A program made the translations under genes and the position numbers. A stretch of 64,000 bases of DNA from an uncultured Parabacteroides sp. Its GTDB lineage: Bacteria > Bacteroidota > Bacteroidia > Bacteroidales > Tannerellaceae. Positions 9,901 to 19,630 of this stretch are shown piece by piece. The notes below the pieces were generated by a model, which saw only the letters and a program-made list of their open reading frames with translations, did no database searches and was not told the DNA's origin. The stretch spans positions 62,001-126,000 of the forward strand of contig CALUZS010000002.1 in NCBI GenBank assembly GCA_944325355.1. Direction: 5' to 3'. Numbering within the stretch: the stretch's first letter is position 1; every line of letters starts with the position of its first letter.

Positions 9901-11004
9901 ATGAAGAAAACACTTACAGTAAATTTGAGCGGAATTGTCTTCAACATAGATGAAGATGCTTATCAACTCCTGGACAAATATCTTTCAAACCTGAGAGAAC
10001 ACTTCAAGACAGAAGAAGGAACCGATGAAATCATGGACGATTTCGAAGCCAGAATCGCCGAATTGTTAGACGAACGCATCCGGTTAGGGCATAACGTCAT
10101 TTCTATCGAACACGTTGAAGAGGTCATCAACCGGATGGGAAAACCGGAAGACCTGTTCGACGGAGAAAAAACGGAGAAAGAGGATGACGAAACAGAAACG
10201 ACAAACCAAACAAAATTCGTATATAAAAAGAAACTGATGCGCGACCCGGACGACAAAATCATCGGAGGTGTCGCTTCCGGTATCGCCGCCTATATGGGTT
10301 GGGACACGACGGCAGTCCGCTGCGCCTTTATTCTTTTACTCTTTATCCCATACTGCCCGGCAGTCTTCATATATATATTATTATGGTTGCTCACACCGCT
10401 GGCACGTACCGCTGCCGACAAGCTCCGCATGAAAGGGGAAAGCGTCACAATTGAAAACATTGGAAAGACCGTTACCGACAATTTTGAAAAAGTATCGAAT
10501 AAGGTCTCAGACATCAAAACGAAGAACACCCTTCATAAAATAGCAGACCTGCTGGTTACTGTCATCGGATACATTTTAAAATTCCTTGCAATCATAGCCC
10601 TCATCTTCGGTATTCCGATACTGGCAATCTTCTTGTTGGTTATGGTTGTAATAGCCTTGGGCATCGTATTGGGAGGTGGCGGATTGATTTACAACCTGCT
10701 AACACCGCTTGGAATCGGCATCTTCGACAACATACACGTATTAGGAGAGCCAGGGATGCTGGGGATGATAGGATGCGTCAGTTTAATCCTGCTGATTGGC
10801 ATTCCGCTGTTCACGCTGATATATATTATCTGCTGCTCGATTTTCAAACTTCAGCCGCTCTCGAAAACGGCAAAAATTACACTATTGGTTATCTGGTGCA
10901 TTGCGCTTTTAGCAGGGATCTACTTTTTGAGCCAAGCAGGATATGAAGGTTGGAAAAATTTACCTTTCCCGCACTACTGGTACAGGCAACAGATTTATTA
11001 CTAA
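9901..11004 (+). CDS. PspC-domain inner-membrane protein
   Basis: A 367-residue membrane protein. Residues 1-95 are soluble and acidic, with an antitoxin-like or scaffold-like helical N-terminal region typical of Bacteroidota PspC proteins. A PspC domain follows (about 103-165: LMRDPDDKIIGGVASGIAAYMGWD, then a hydrophobic helix ending WLLTPLART). The C-terminal half has about four more membrane helices. In Proteobacteria PspC helps sense envelope stress; the role in Bacteroidota is not well settled. It is very probably co-transcribed with the PadR gene 11 bp upstream and regulated by it. Transcription ends at a strong hairpin at 11065-11098. Confidence 0.82.
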   Translation: MKKTLTVNLSGIVFNIDEDAYQLLDKYLSNLREHFKTEEGTDEIMDDFEARIAELLDERIRLGHNVISIEHVEEVINRMGKPEDLFDGEKTEKEDDETETTNQTKFVYKKKLMRDPDDKIIGGVASGIAAYMGWDTTAVRCAFILLLFIPYCPAVFIYILLWLLTPLARTAADKLRMKGESVTIENIGKTVTDNFEKVSNKVSDIKTKNTLHKIADLLVTVIGYILKFLAIIALIFGIPILAIFLLVMVVIALGIVLGGGGLIYNLLTPLGIGIFDNIHVLGEPGMLGMIGCVSLILLIGIPLFTLIYIICCSIFKLQPLSKTAKITLLVIWCIALLAGIYFLSQAGYEGWKNLPFPHYWYRQQIYY

Positions 11005-11064
11005 TTGCATATTCCAAAGAATACGACACACTTGAATTAAACGCGTTTTTACGCCCTGTACAAA

Positions 11065-11106
11065 GAGAGCGCGTTGGGAAAAATCCCAACGCGCTCTCCA
11101 ATTTTT
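11065..11106. terminator. bidirectional terminator between the PspC gene and the HIT gene
   Basis: A perfect 14-bp stem (arms 11065-11078 and 11085-11098, 6-base loop) followed by CAATTTTT on the plus strand. The neighbouring genes converge on it, so it may serve both. Confidence 0.85.
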
Positions 11107-11159
11107 CTGCAAACCTGAAAAAGAAATACTTTTCCAAGCGAAATAGTCTCTACTCCACA

Positions 11160-11552
11160 CTAAAATGCTGCCGCTATCTTTGCGGCTACATCTGCAAATT
11201 CCTCTTGGGTAAGAGTCAGTTTCTTGCCACCAAAATACATATCCGACTCCTTCTGGATAGGTATCAGATGGATATGCGCATGAGGAACTTCCAAACCCAT
11301 CACGGCAACTCCCACACGTTTGCACGGAATAACCGCTTCCTGAGCTTTGGCTACCCGTTTGGCGAAAGCCATCATCCGCCCGAGAAGAGCATCGTCTATG
11401 TCAAAAATATAGTCGATTTCCTGTTTCGGAATGACCAATGTATGCCCCATTGCTACCGGATTAATATCCAAGAACGCAAAAAACTCATCGTTTTCCGCCA
11501 CTTTATAACAAGGGATCTCACCCGCAACAATCCTACTGAATATCGTAGCCAT
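11160..11552 (-). CDS. HIT-family nucleotide hydrolase or transferase
   Basis: A 130-residue histidine-triad protein. The triad is His91-x-His93-x-His95 in PHAHIHLIP, with the middle motif GHTLVIPK near residues 36-43 and the start IFSRIVAGEIP usual for HINT/HIT proteins. Family members hydrolyse nucleoside phosphoramidates or dinucleoside polyphosphates in the cytoplasm; the physiological substrate cannot be told from sequence. It lies 22 bp after greA on the same strand, so the two are probably one operon. Length and motifs are normal for the family. Confidence 0.93.
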   Translation of the reverse strand: MATIFSRIVAGEIPCYKVAENDEFFAFLDINPVAMGHTLVIPKQEIDYIFDIDDALLGRMMAFAKRVAKAQEAVIPCKRVGVAVMGLEVPHAHIHLIPIQKESDMYFGGKKLTLTQEEFADVAAKIAAAF

Positions 11553-11574
11553 GCCGTTATCTCCTACATTTTAA

Positions 11575-12045
11575 CTAAATAGATATATCCAAAATTTCAA
11601 ACGTCATAATGCCAGAGGGGACTTTGATATCCACCACATCCCCCACTTTTTTCCCCATAAGCCCTTGGGCTATCGGAGTACTTACGGCAATCTTTCCTTC
11701 CCGCAAATTCGCTTCCGAATCCGAAACCAGCGTATAAGTCATCACCGCATTGTTTTTCGTATTCTTAATCTTTACCTTATTCAATATCTGAACCTCATCC
11801 GTCTGGATACGCGACTCATCTATCAGACGCGCATTGGCAATCAATCCTTTCAACTGAGCCAATTTCGCTTCCATAATTCCTTGAGCCTCTTTGGCTGCAT
11901 CATACTCCGCATTCTCCGACAAATCCCCTTTGTCGCGAGCCTCTGCAATTTGAGCAGAAATCTCCGGACGCTTCACCGTCTCCAAATAATTGATTTCGGC
12001 TAAAATCTTATTATAGCCTTCTTCCGTCATATAGCTAACTGCCAT
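11575..12045 (-). CDS. greA: transcription elongation factor GreA
   Basis: A 156-residue protein of normal GreA length. The N-terminal coiled coil (about 1-75) starts with YMTEEGYNKILAEI and carries the acidic tip in ARDKGDLSENAEYDAAKEAQ, where Asp and Glu residues help RNA polymerase cut backtracked RNA. The C-terminal FKBP-like domain (about 80-156) ends with TPIAQGLMGKKVGD and VPSGIMTFEILDI. GreA rescues stalled RNA polymerase. It heads a probable operon with the HIT gene. An unusually good Shine-Dalgarno sequence stands before the start codon. A terminator of the next upstream gene isolates it from read-through. Confidence 0.97.
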   Translation of the reverse strand: MAVSYMTEEGYNKILAEINYLETVKRPEISAQIAEARDKGDLSENAEYDAAKEAQGIMEAKLAQLKGLIANARLIDESRIQTDEVQILNKVKIKNTKNNAVMTYTLVSDSEANLREGKIAVSTPIAQGLMGKKVGDVVDIKVPSGIMTFEILDISI

Positions 12046-12051
12046 ATATAA

Positions 12052-12059
12052 CTCCTCCT
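12052..12059 (-). promoter_or_regulatory. strong Shine-Dalgarno sequence of greA
   Basis: The minus strand reads AGGAGGAG, 6 bases before the greA ATG. Such a match is unusual in this window, where most genes have A/T-rich leaders without a clear Shine-Dalgarno. It fixes the start at 12045. Confidence 0.7.
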
Positions 12060-12097
12060 ATCTTTTATTTGTTATTACTTTCCTTTTTCAAACACAA

Positions 12098-12134
12098 TAA
12101 AAAAAGAATCCCGGCCATCCCTGACCGGAATCCC
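12098..12134 (-). terminator. terminator of the thioredoxin-fold lipoprotein gene
   Basis: On the minus strand an 11-bp stem (12123-12133 with 12106-12116, including G-U pairs, 6-base loop) is followed by at least seven T. Confidence 0.75.
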
Positions 12135-12228
12135 TATCTATTTCATATCATATCGCAAAGATATGGTTTTATTTTCTATTTTCCCAAAATAGTTCGACTG
12201 TTTTACAACATATTTGTATAACAAGAAT

Positions 12229-13389
12229 TTACATTACCGCTTTCAACGATTGCTCCAATTCGTCCAACTTCTCCACCCGCTTGACGAGTTTTCCTTTATT
12301 GTTCAAAATATAAATGGCGGGCAACTGCTTCACATTATACATTGATGCGATTTCCGAATAAACAGACTTGCTGTCGCGAACGCATATCCACGGCAATTTG
12401 GACGCGATATTTTTCCAGTAATGAAGATCCGAATCCAATGAGACCTGATAGATTTCCAATCCTTTATTCTTATATTTCGTATACAAATCACCCAACGTCA
12501 TATTCAATGTCGCAGACCAGTCTGTCTGGTACACCGTAAAGTTAATCAAAACAGTTTTGCCTTTAGCTGCATCGGAAAGTTTTACCACTTCCCCGTTCAG
12601 CTCCGGCAAGGCAATATCGAAGTAATCCACCTCCGTTGTTTTTATATCGGACAAATCAATCTTCTTCTCCCGTTGCGAGCGAATTATCTTAATTGACTGC
12701 AACGCCAAATTATGCAACTGCAACGATCGCTGGCTCTCCGGATAAAACAAGTCGAAGCTCGTAGCTACAGCGGCATAAGCTTTTGAATCTTCCTTGTCGT
12801 ACAAGTCAAACAACAACAGACCATCGATTTGCTGAAACAGGGCGAAATAAGCAGCCGTTGACATCGGAGCCTTATAAATATACTTACGGGCTTCCTCCTT
12901 ATAGGCATTCACAGCTTTCCGCATCTCCGCCTGGAAGGTGGAATCTGCTAATTTCTTCTCTTCATGTTCCTTCCGAATTTCCCGAATATACTGATTGGCA
13001 TCCAACTGTGCCAAAGTAATCTTTTTTATCGCCTTGCAATTCTCTGAACCCTCTATGGCATAAGAAGTGGCAAATGTTCCGGCATCTGCCAAAATCGAAA
13101 TCGTCTCGGTCGAATCCACTGCAAAATTAATCAACTGGTTGTTCAACCTCAAACGATAAAAGTCCGGGTATTCCGGACGCGGTTTTGAAAATTCAAACTT
13201 TCCTGTTGACGCCAATTTAACCGAATCCATCAACACGACCGATGAAACTCCTACGTTTTCGAGATACATCATCTGTCCGTCGGCATCCGTAACAACTCCT
13301 TTTACAACAAATTTATCGCCTTTATTGCAAGCGGCAAGCGCAAGCAAGAAACTTAAACATACCGGTATAAGCTTTACTATCCGTATCAT
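12229..13389 (-). CDS. DUF4369/thioredoxin-fold lipoprotein lacking the redox cysteines
   Basis: A 386-residue lipoprotein. The signal peptide ends in LALAAC with the lipid-bearing Cys21. Residues 25-115 look like the DUF4369 beta domain common in Bacteroidota thiol-disulfide proteins (VVKGVVTDADGQMMYLENV). A helical middle follows, then a thioredoxin/AhpC-TSA fold (about 255-386) with GKTVLINFTVYQTDWSATLN. Where active relatives have WCxxC, this protein has QTDWS, so the redox cysteines are missing and it is probably not an oxidoreductase. The cis-Pro region is kept (KQLPAIYILNNKG). Start at 13389 was chosen because a promoter element overlaps the longer frame's start. It has its own promoter and terminator. 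Confidence 0.85.
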   Translation of the reverse strand: MIRIVKLIPVCLSFLLALAACNKGDKFVVKGVVTDADGQMMYLENVGVSSVVLMDSVKLASTGKFEFSKPRPEYPDFYRLRLNNQLINFAVDSTETISILADAGTFATSYAIEGSENCKAIKKITLAQLDANQYIREIRKEHEEKKLADSTFQAEMRKAVNAYKEEARKYIYKAPMSTAAYFALFQQIDGLLLFDLYDKEDSKAYAAVATSFDLFYPESQRSLQLHNLALQSIKIIRSQREKKIDLSDIKTTEVDYFDIALPELNGEVVKLSDAAKGKTVLINFTVYQTDWSATLNMTLGDLYTKYKNKGLEIYQVSLDSDLHYWKNIASKLPWICVRDSKSVYSEIASMYNVKQLPAIYILNNKGKLVKRVEKLDELEQSLKAVM

Positions 13390-13419
13390 TATCTCAATAA
13401 TTTCCCATTTATATGGTTG

Positions 13420-13427
13420 CAAATATA
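13420..13427 (-). promoter_or_regulatory. promoter -7 element of the thioredoxin-fold lipoprotein gene
   Basis: The minus strand reads TATATTTG (TAnnTTTG), 30 bp before the ATG at 13389. It covers the longer in-frame start at 13422, which is therefore rejected. Confidence 0.6.
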
Positions 13428-13543
13428 CATTATTTTACAAACTTATTAAAGCTATTTCATTATGAATCTTCTTCCATTCAAAAAAAATCTGGCAGAAAAT
13501 ATTTTTTATTTTCATTTTCATGTCATTACAAATAAACTTTCAC

Positions 13544-13551
13544 TACCTTTG
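13544..13551 (+). promoter_or_regulatory. promoter -7 element of pnp
   Basis: TACCTTTG matches TAnnTTTG and lies 46 bp before the pnp ATG. The surrounding sequence is very A/T-rich; no exact -33 TTTG is seen. Confidence 0.65.
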
Positions 13552-13597
13552 CAGCGAAAATTAGAGATGAGAATTATTTATATTTTGAAGAAAGATT

Positions 13598-15817
13598 ATG
13601 CTTAATCCAATTAACAAGACGATCGAATTGGGTGATGGACGCAGTATCACCATCGAAACCGGCAAGTTGGCAAAGCAGGCAGACGGAGCCGTTACTGTCA
13701 GAATGGGCAACACGGTTTTGCTTGCAACAGTATGCGCGGCAAAAGATGCGCAGCCAGGTGTCGACTTTATGCCACTACAAGTAGATTACAAGGAAAAATT
13801 TTCTGCATTTGGTCGTTTCCCTGGAGGTTTTACCAAGAGAGAAGGCAAAGCTTCCGATTATGAGATTTTGACCGCACGCTTGGTTGACCGTGCATTACGT
13901 CCGTTATTCCCGGACAATTACCACGCTGAAGTTTATGTAAATATCATTCTATTCTCTGCCGATGGAGAAGATATGCCGGATGCATTAGCAGGTTTGGCTG
14001 CTTCTGCCGCATTGGCTGTTTCCGATATCCCGTTCAACGGACCGATTTCGGAAGTTCGCGTCGCAAGAGTTGACGGGAAATTCGTTATAAACCCAACATT
14101 CTCCCAGCTCGAAAAAGCAGATATCGATATCATGGTTGGAGCTACGCTCGACAACATCATGATGGTTGAAGGAGAAATGAACGAAGTTCAGGAATCGGAA
14201 ATGTTAGACGCCATCAAATGTGCCCATGAAGCAATCAAAGCACAATGCCAGGCACAATTGGAATTGATGGAAGCTTGCGGAAAAACCGTTAAACGCGAAT
14301 ACTGCCATGAAGTCAACGATGAGGAACTCCGCAAGGATGTTCACGACAAATGCTACGAAAAAGCATACGCCATCGCTACTTCGGGAACAGGAAAGCAGGA
14401 ACGGACGGAAGCCTTTGAGAAAATCGTAGAAGAATACAAGGCTCAATTCACGGAAGAGGAACTGACAGACGAAAAAGTCGGAATGATTGACCGTTACTAT
14501 CACGATGTTGAAAAAGAGGCCATGCGCCGCGCCATCTTGGACGAAGGCAAACGCCTTGACGGACGTAAGACCAACCAAATTCGCCCGATATGGATTGAAA
14601 CAGACTGCCTGCCAGGTCCACACGGTTCTGCAATCTTCACCCGCGGTGAAACACAATCATTGTCGACTGTCACTTTAGGCACAAAAGCCGACGAGAAAAT
14701 CATCGATGATGTACTTGTACATGATAAAGAACGTTTCTTGTTACACTATAACTTCCCGCCATTTTCTACCGGAGAAGCAAAGGCTTCACGCGGTGTAGGA
14801 CGTCGGGAAATCGGTCACGGACATTTGGCATGGCGTGCTTTAAAACGTATGATTCCAGAAAACTATCCATACGTTATCCGCGTAATGTCAGACATTTTGG
14901 AATCCAACGGTTCTTCATCCATGGCTACGGTTTGTGCAGGCACATTGGCTCTGCGTGACGCCGGAGTCCCAATGAAAAAGCCCGTTTCCGGAATAGCCAT
15001 GGGATTGATTTCTGAAAACCACGGAACCAATTATGCCATCCTTTCAGATATACTTGGAGACGAAGACCATTTAGGTGATATGGATTTCAAGGTAACCGGA
15101 ACAAAAGACGGTATCACTGCAACCCAAATGGATATCAAAGTGGACGGTCTCTCTTACGAAATCCTTGAAAATGCATTGGCACAAGCACGCGAAGGACGTC
15201 TTTACATCTTAGGCAAAATCATGGATGCACAACCGGAGACCCGCGAAGACTTGAAGCCGCATGCACCACGCATCACTACAATGAGAATCGGTAAAGAATT
15301 TATCGGTGCCGTAATAGGCCCTGGTGGTAAGATTATCCAGGGAATACAAGAAAAGACCGGTGCAGTCATCGCTATCGAAGAGGTAGAAGGCGAAGGCATT
15401 ATCGAGATTTCTGCAACCAATAAAGAATCTATCGATGCAGCAATCCGTGCCATCAAAACAATCGTTGCCGTCCCGGAAATCGGAGAAACTTACGAAGGAA
15501 AAATCTCGTCCATCATGCCTTACGGAGCTTTTGTCGAGTTCATGCCGGGCAAAGACGGATTGCTCCATATCTCCGAAATCGACTGGAAACGTTTGGATAC
15601 GGTAGAACAGGCTGGATTGAAAGAAGGCGATACCATCACTGTAAAGCTAGTAGACATTGACCCGAAAACTGGCAAATTCAAACTGTCACGCAAAGCGTTG
15701 CTCCCAAAACCGGAAGGTTATGAAGAACGCCCGGCACGCGGTGAACGCGGTCCGAGACAAGAACGTAACGGTGAGCGTCGCCAAGGAAGACAAAACCATA
15801 ATTCGCATCAAGAATAA
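13598..15817 (+). CDS. pnp: polyribonucleotide nucleotidyltransferase (PNPase)
   Basis: A 739-residue protein with the full PNPase plan: a first RNase PH domain (about 12-145), a helical linker (about 150-300), a second catalytic RNase PH domain (about 320-540), a KH domain with GPGG (about 560-615) and an S1 domain (about 630-700, [18 protein letters not shown]). The charged Arg/Gly/Gln-rich tail after residue 705 is probably disordered. PNPase degrades RNA 3' to 5' using phosphate and acts as a trimer in the cytoplasm. It stands alone, with its own promoter and a strong terminator shared with the convergent fumarase gene. Length and motifs are normal. Confidence 0.98.
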   Translation: MLNPINKTIELGDGRSITIETGKLAKQADGAVTVRMGNTVLLATVCAAKDAQPGVDFMPLQVDYKEKFSAFGRFPGGFTKREGKASDYEILTARLVDRALRPLFPDNYHAEVYVNIILFSADGEDMPDALAGLAASAALAVSDIPFNGPISEVRVARVDGKFVINPTFSQLEKADIDIMVGATLDNIMMVEGEMNEVQESEMLDAIKCAHEAIKAQCQAQLELMEACGKTVKREYCHEVNDEELRKDVHDKCYEKAYAIATSGTGKQERTEAFEKIVEEYKAQFTEEELTDEKVGMIDRYYHDVEKEAMRRAILDEGKRLDGRKTNQIRPIWIETDCLPGPHGSAIFTRGETQSLSTVTLGTKADEKIIDDVLVHDKERFLLHYNFPPFSTGEAKASRGVGRREIGHGHLAWRALKRMIPENYPYVIRVMSDILESNGSSSMATVCAGTLALRDAGVPMKKPVSGIAMGLISENHGTNYAILSDILGDEDHLGDMDFKVTGTKDGITATQMDIKVDGLSYEILENALAQAREGRLYILGKIMDAQPETREDLKPHAPRITTMRIGKEFIGAVIGPGGKIIQGIQEKTGAVIAIEEVEGEGIIEISATNKESIDAAIRAIKTIVAVPEIGETYEGKISSIMPYGAFVEFMPGKDGLLHISEIDWKRLDTVEQAGLKEGDTITVKLVDIDPKTGKFKLSRKALLPKPEGYEERPARGERGPRQERNGERRQGRQNHNSHQE

Positions 15818-15840
15818 CCAATTCGGTTCTTCCATATATA

Positions 15841-15875
15841 AAAACGGCTATCCAAATTTTTGGATAGCCGTTTTT
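15841..15875. terminator. bidirectional terminator between pnp and fumarase
   Basis: A 16-bp perfect inverted repeat (15841-15856 with 15859-15874) with A-runs on the left arm and T-runs on the right, so both strands give a stem followed by T residues. Confidence 0.88.
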
Positions 15876-15893
15876 CTTATTGCCTTTATCCGG

Positions 15894-17540
15894 CTATTTC
15901 AATTTGCAATCTGAGCAACGGGATTGAATCTGTTTAAAGAAATCGTTCCCTTTGTTGTCTACCAAAATGAATGCCGGAAAATCTTCAACTTCGATCTTCC
16001 AAATCGCCTCCATGCCCAATTCCGGATATTCCAAACACTCAATACTTTTGATATTGTTCTGTGCAAGGATAGCCGCCGGGCCACCTATCGAACCCAAATA
16101 AAATCCGCCATGTTTCTTGCAGGCATCCGTCACCTGTTGCGTACGGTTTCCCTTAGCAAGCATAATCATACTGCCGCCATGGCTCTGGAACAAATCCACA
16201 TACGGATCCATGCGGTTTGCCGTAGTCGGACCCATCGAACCGCAAGCCATTCCAGCCGGAGTTTTCGCCGGACCGGCATAATAAATAGGATGGTCTTTGA
16301 TATATTGAGGCAAATCCTCTCCACGATCCAAACGTTCTTTCAATTTTGCATGCGCAATATCTCGGCCTACTATAATCGTCCCATTCAATGACAAACGGGT
16401 AGCAACCGGATATTTATCCAAAATCTTCAGGATTTCCGGCATCGGCTGATTCAAATCAATCTTGACTGCGTTCCCCTCGCCTGCCTGACGCAATTCTTCA
16501 GGTATCAGTTCACCGGGATTTGAATCCAATTTCTCAATCCAGATTCCATCTTTGTCAATCTTACATTTAATGTTCCTGTCTGCCGAACAGCTTACGCCCA
16601 AACCCACCGGACAAGAAGCTCCGTGACGCGGCAAGCGGATGATGCGGACATCATGAGCCAAATATTTTCCACCGAATTGTGCACCCAATCCGATTTTGTG
16701 CGCCTCTTCCAATACCTTTTTTTCCAACTCCACATCTCGGAATGCCCGTCCATATTCATTGCCGGTCGTAGGCAACTCATCATAATAATGGGTCGATGCC
16801 AATTTCACTGTCAACAAATTCTTTTCAGCCGACGTTCCGCCAATAACAAATGCAATATGGTAAGGAGGACAAGCCGCAGTTCCCAACGTCTTCATCTTTT
16901 CCACCAAAAACGGAACCAGCGTTTCAGGATTCAGAATCGCTTTTGTTTCCTGATAAAGATAAGTCTTATTCGCCGAGCCGCCGCCCTTTGTAACACAAAG
17001 GAAACGGTATTCCATACCTTCTGTCGCTTCAATGTCTATTTGTGCAGGCAAGTTGCATTTTGTATTTACCTCTTCATACATACTTAAAGGAGCGTTTTGC
17101 GAGTAACGCAAATTCTCTTCAGTGTAAGTTTTGTAAACACCTTCCGACAAAGCTGCTTCATCGCAATAGCCGGTCCAAACTTGCTGACCTTTCTCGCCAT
17201 GAATGATTGCTGTTCCCGTATCCTGGCAGAAAGGTAGCACACCTTTCGCTGCAACTTCCGCATTTCGCAAAAAGGTCAACGCAACATATTTGTCGTTTTC
17301 CGACGCTTCCGGATCACTCAATATTTTTGCAACCTGTTCGTTATGCGAACGGCGCAACATAAAAGAGACATCCCGGAAAGCGGCATTCGCCATCGCCGTC
17401 AGACCCTCTTTCGCAACTTTTAAAACCGGCTTGCCTTCAAACTCGGAAACCGAAACATAATCTTTTGTAAGCAAATAATATTCAGTCTTATCCGGACCCA
17501 CCGGAAACATCGGCTGATAATAAAACGGAGTATTTGCCAT
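15894..17540 (-). CDS. class I fumarate hydratase (iron-sulfur, FumA/B type)
   Basis: A 548-residue protein that fuses the alpha and beta parts of class I fumarase, as in E. coli FumA/FumB. Cysteines for the [4Fe-4S] cluster are placed as expected: PFCQDTGTA near residue 103, a Cys in [12 protein letters not shown] near 220, and one in the [15 protein letters not shown] region near 310. The beta part has [17 protein letters not shown] and [22 protein letters not shown]. It interconverts fumarate and malate in the cytoplasm, in the branched TCA or fumarate-respiration pathway used by Bacteroidales. The cluster makes it oxygen-sensitive. Its promoter (-7 TATCTTTG, 17583-17590) lies 43 bp upstream. 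Confidence 0.96.
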   Translation of the reverse strand: MANTPFYYQPMFPVGPDKTEYYLLTKDYVSVSEFEGKPVLKVAKEGLTAMANAAFRDVSFMLRRSHNEQVAKILSDPEASENDKYVALTFLRNAEVAAKGVLPFCQDTGTAIIHGEKGQQVWTGYCDEAALSEGVYKTYTEENLRYSQNAPLSMYEEVNTKCNLPAQIDIEATEGMEYRFLCVTKGGGSANKTYLYQETKAILNPETLVPFLVEKMKTLGTAACPPYHIAFVIGGTSAEKNLLTVKLASTHYYDELPTTGNEYGRAFRDVELEKKVLEEAHKIGLGAQFGGKYLAHDVRIIRLPRHGASCPVGLGVSCSADRNIKCKIDKDGIWIEKLDSNPGELIPEELRQAGEGNAVKIDLNQPMPEILKILDKYPVATRLSLNGTIIVGRDIAHAKLKERLDRGEDLPQYIKDHPIYYAGPAKTPAGMACGSMGPTTANRMDPYVDLFQSHGGSMIMLAKGNRTQQVTDACKKHGGFYLGSIGGPAAILAQNNIKSIECLEYPELGMEAIWKIEVEDFPAFILVDNKGNDFFKQIQSRCSDCKLK

Positions 17541-17582
17541 AATTCTACTATTATTAAAGGTATATGCTAATTAATATTGAGA

Positions 17583-17590
17583 CAAAGATA
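17583..17590 (-). promoter_or_regulatory. promoter -7 element of the fumarase gene
   Basis: The minus strand reads TATCTTTG, an exact TAnnTTTG match, 42 bp before the ATG at 17540. Confidence 0.65.
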
Positions 17591-17838
17591 GCGAGAAATT
17601 AGACGTAAAAGAATAGCTGCACCGGATTTTAGCTTGTTAAATACCGGCAAGGGAAAAAGATTTGAAAATTTTATCAATTCGGACGAAGAAATTTTAAACA
17701 ATTCCACTGTCAAATTTGTTATAAAAAAGGAAATGCTTATTTGATGCAACGCAACTGTCAAAAAGAGAAAACGCACATTAAATAGTATTAAATTAAAACT
17801 TTTCCATTATATGTGGTAGCACATAACAAAAAAATAGT

Positions 17839-17846
17839 TTACTTTG
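17839..17846 (+). promoter_or_regulatory. probable promoter -7 element of the OmpA/TPR lipoprotein gene
   Basis: TTACTTTG is a near match (one off) to TAnnTTTG. It would give a leader of about 57 A/T-rich bases without strong hairpins, which fits a highly translated gene. Confidence 0.4.
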
Positions 17847-17909
17847 CATTACAAAGTGTAGAATATAATTAGTATAGATAAATAAATAACATTTTAAACT
17901 TAGTCAGTT

Positions 17910-19601
17910 ATGAACAAAAAGTTTTTATTGTCATTTTTCGTAATGGCAGCAATTTTGACTTTTTCTTCTTGCTCTAACAAATTGAAACCGTTAGCAGAAG
18001 AATATGTAAAGGCTGAACCTCAACCGTTAGAGGCAATAGGTGGTCAAGTTCCTGTAACCATCAGTGCTACGATTCCGGCAAAATGGTTCAACAAGAAAGC
18101 AGTGGTAACCGTAACTCCGGTGCTTCGTTATGAAGGCGGAGAAGCAAAAGGAACCTCTTACACCTATCAAGGCGAAAAAGTTAAGGACAACTACCAAGTT
18201 ATTCCTTACAAAGAAGGCGGAAACGTAACATTGAAATCTTCTTTCGCTTACGTACCGGAAATGAAAAAATCTGAATTATATCTGGTATTCGATGCAAAAA
18301 TAAAAAGCAAAAAAGTAGATTTGCCCGACTTGAAGATTGGTGAAGGCGTAATCGCAACTTCTGCTTTGGCTGACGCTGGTACTGCAAATCCGGCTATCGC
18401 TGCCGACAAGTTCCAACGCATCATCAAAGAAGCTCACAATGCAAACATCATGTTCTTGATCCAACAGGCTGAACTTCGCTCACAAGAGTTGAACAAAGAA
18501 GAAATCTCTGCTTGGAAAGACGTTGTTAAAGGTGCTAACGATGCTCCGAACCAGAACGTAGCTATCGAAGTACAAGCTTACGCTTCTCCTGATGGTGGTG
18601 TTAAATTGAACACTGGCTTGTCAGAAAGACGTGAACAAAATACCAGCAAATATCTTGCTAAAGAATTGAAGAAATTGGAAGTTGACGCTCCGGTTGACGC
18701 TAACTACACAGCTCAAGACTGGGAAGGTTTCCAAGAATTGGTTTCTAAATCCAATATTCAAGACAAAGATTTGGTATTGCGCGTGCTTTCTATGTATTCA
18801 GATCCTGAACAACGCGAAAAAGAAATCAAAAACATCTCTACTGTATTTGAAACATTGGCAGAAGAAATCTTGCCGCAATTGCGTCGTTCTCGTTTGACTG
18901 CAAACATCGAAATCATCGGTAAATCAGACGATGAGATCTCTGCTTTAGCAAAGAGCGAACCTTCAAAATTGAACGTTGAAGAAATCCTTTATGCTGCTAC
19001 GTTGACTAACAACGATGCAGAAAAAGCTGCTATCTATGAAAAAGCAACTGAGCTTTATCCGAACGACTACCGTACTTGGAACAACGCCGGTATGATGGCA
19101 TTCAAGAAAGGCGATTTGAACAAAGCTGAACAAATGTTCAACAAATCAAATTCTGTTAAGAACAACAACGAAGCTAACATGAACTTAGGTTTGATCGCGT
19201 TAACTAAAGGAGACCAAGCAAAAGCTCAACAATACTTCGGAAACGCTGCTGGTGTTGCAGAATTAAGCGAAGCTCTTGGCGTTCTTTACTTGGAACAAGG
19301 CGAATATGCAAAAGCTGTTAACTCATTCGGTGACGTTAAATCGAACAATGCTGCTTTGGCTCAAATCTTGACTAAAGACTACAGCAAAGCTTCTCAGACA
19401 TTGAACGCTGTTCCGAATCCGGACGCTACAACAGACTATCTGAAAGCTATCGTTTGCGCTCGCACTAACGACGCTAACGGTGTTGTAAACAACTTGAAAG
19501 CTTCTATCGCAAAAGACAAATCAATGGCTAAAGAAGCTGCTATCGATTTGGAATTTGCTAAATATGCAAGCAACTCTGATTTCGCAAACTTGGTTAAGTA
19601 A
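17910..19601 (+). CDS. OmpA-like and TPR-repeat lipoprotein, probably very highly expressed
   Basis: A 563-residue lipoprotein (signal peptide ending FSSC, lipid Cys21). Residues 30-150 are beta-rich. Residues about 205-300 resemble an OmpA-like peptidoglycan-binding domain (IEVQAYASPDGG, then LSERREQNTSKYL). The C-terminal 210 residues hold TPR repeats, for example RTWNNAGMMAFKKGDLNKAEQMF, then NMNLGLIALTKGDQAKAQQYF. It should sit in the outer membrane facing the periplasm and touch the cell wall. Codon use differs sharply from the neighbours: GCT, GTT, GAA, AAC and CGT dominate, the usual sign of an abundant protein. It is transcribed alone and ends at a strong terminator. The exact role is not known to me. 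Confidence 0.85.
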   Translation: MNKKFLLSFFVMAAILTFSSCSNKLKPLAEEYVKAEPQPLEAIGGQVPVTISATIPAKWFNKKAVVTVTPVLRYEGGEAKGTSYTYQGEKVKDNYQVIPYKEGGNVTLKSSFAYVPEMKKSELYLVFDAKIKSKKVDLPDLKIGEGVIATSALADAGTANPAIAADKFQRIIKEAHNANIMFLIQQAELRSQELNKEEISAWKDVVKGANDAPNQNVAIEVQAYASPDGGVKLNTGLSERREQNTSKYLAKELKKLEVDAPVDANYTAQDWEGFQELVSKSNIQDKDLVLRVLSMYSDPEQREKEIKNISTVFETLAEEILPQLRRSRLTANIEIIGKSDDEISALAKSEPSKLNVEEILYAATLTNNDAEKAAIYEKATELYPNDYRTWNNAGMMAFKKGDLNKAEQMFNKSNSVKNNNEANMNLGLIALTKGDQAKAQQYFGNAAGVAELSEALGVLYLEQGEYAKAVNSFGDVKSNNAALAQILTKDYSKASQTLNAVPNPDATTDYLKAIVCARTNDANGVVNNLKASIAKDKSMAKEAAIDLEFAKYASNSDFANLVK

Positions 19602-19630
19602 ACCGGTTTAAGCAATACAAAAAAAAGAGA

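Larger units (their letters stand above)
17541..17909. other. divergent intergenic region, 369 bp
   Basis: A/T-rich gap between the divergent fumarase and OmpA/TPR genes. It holds one promoter for each. Between them (about 17600-17830) I see no convincing gene; a 69-residue minus-strand frame at 17567-17776 lacks any family motif and is overlapped by the fumarase promoter. Confidence 0.7.
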
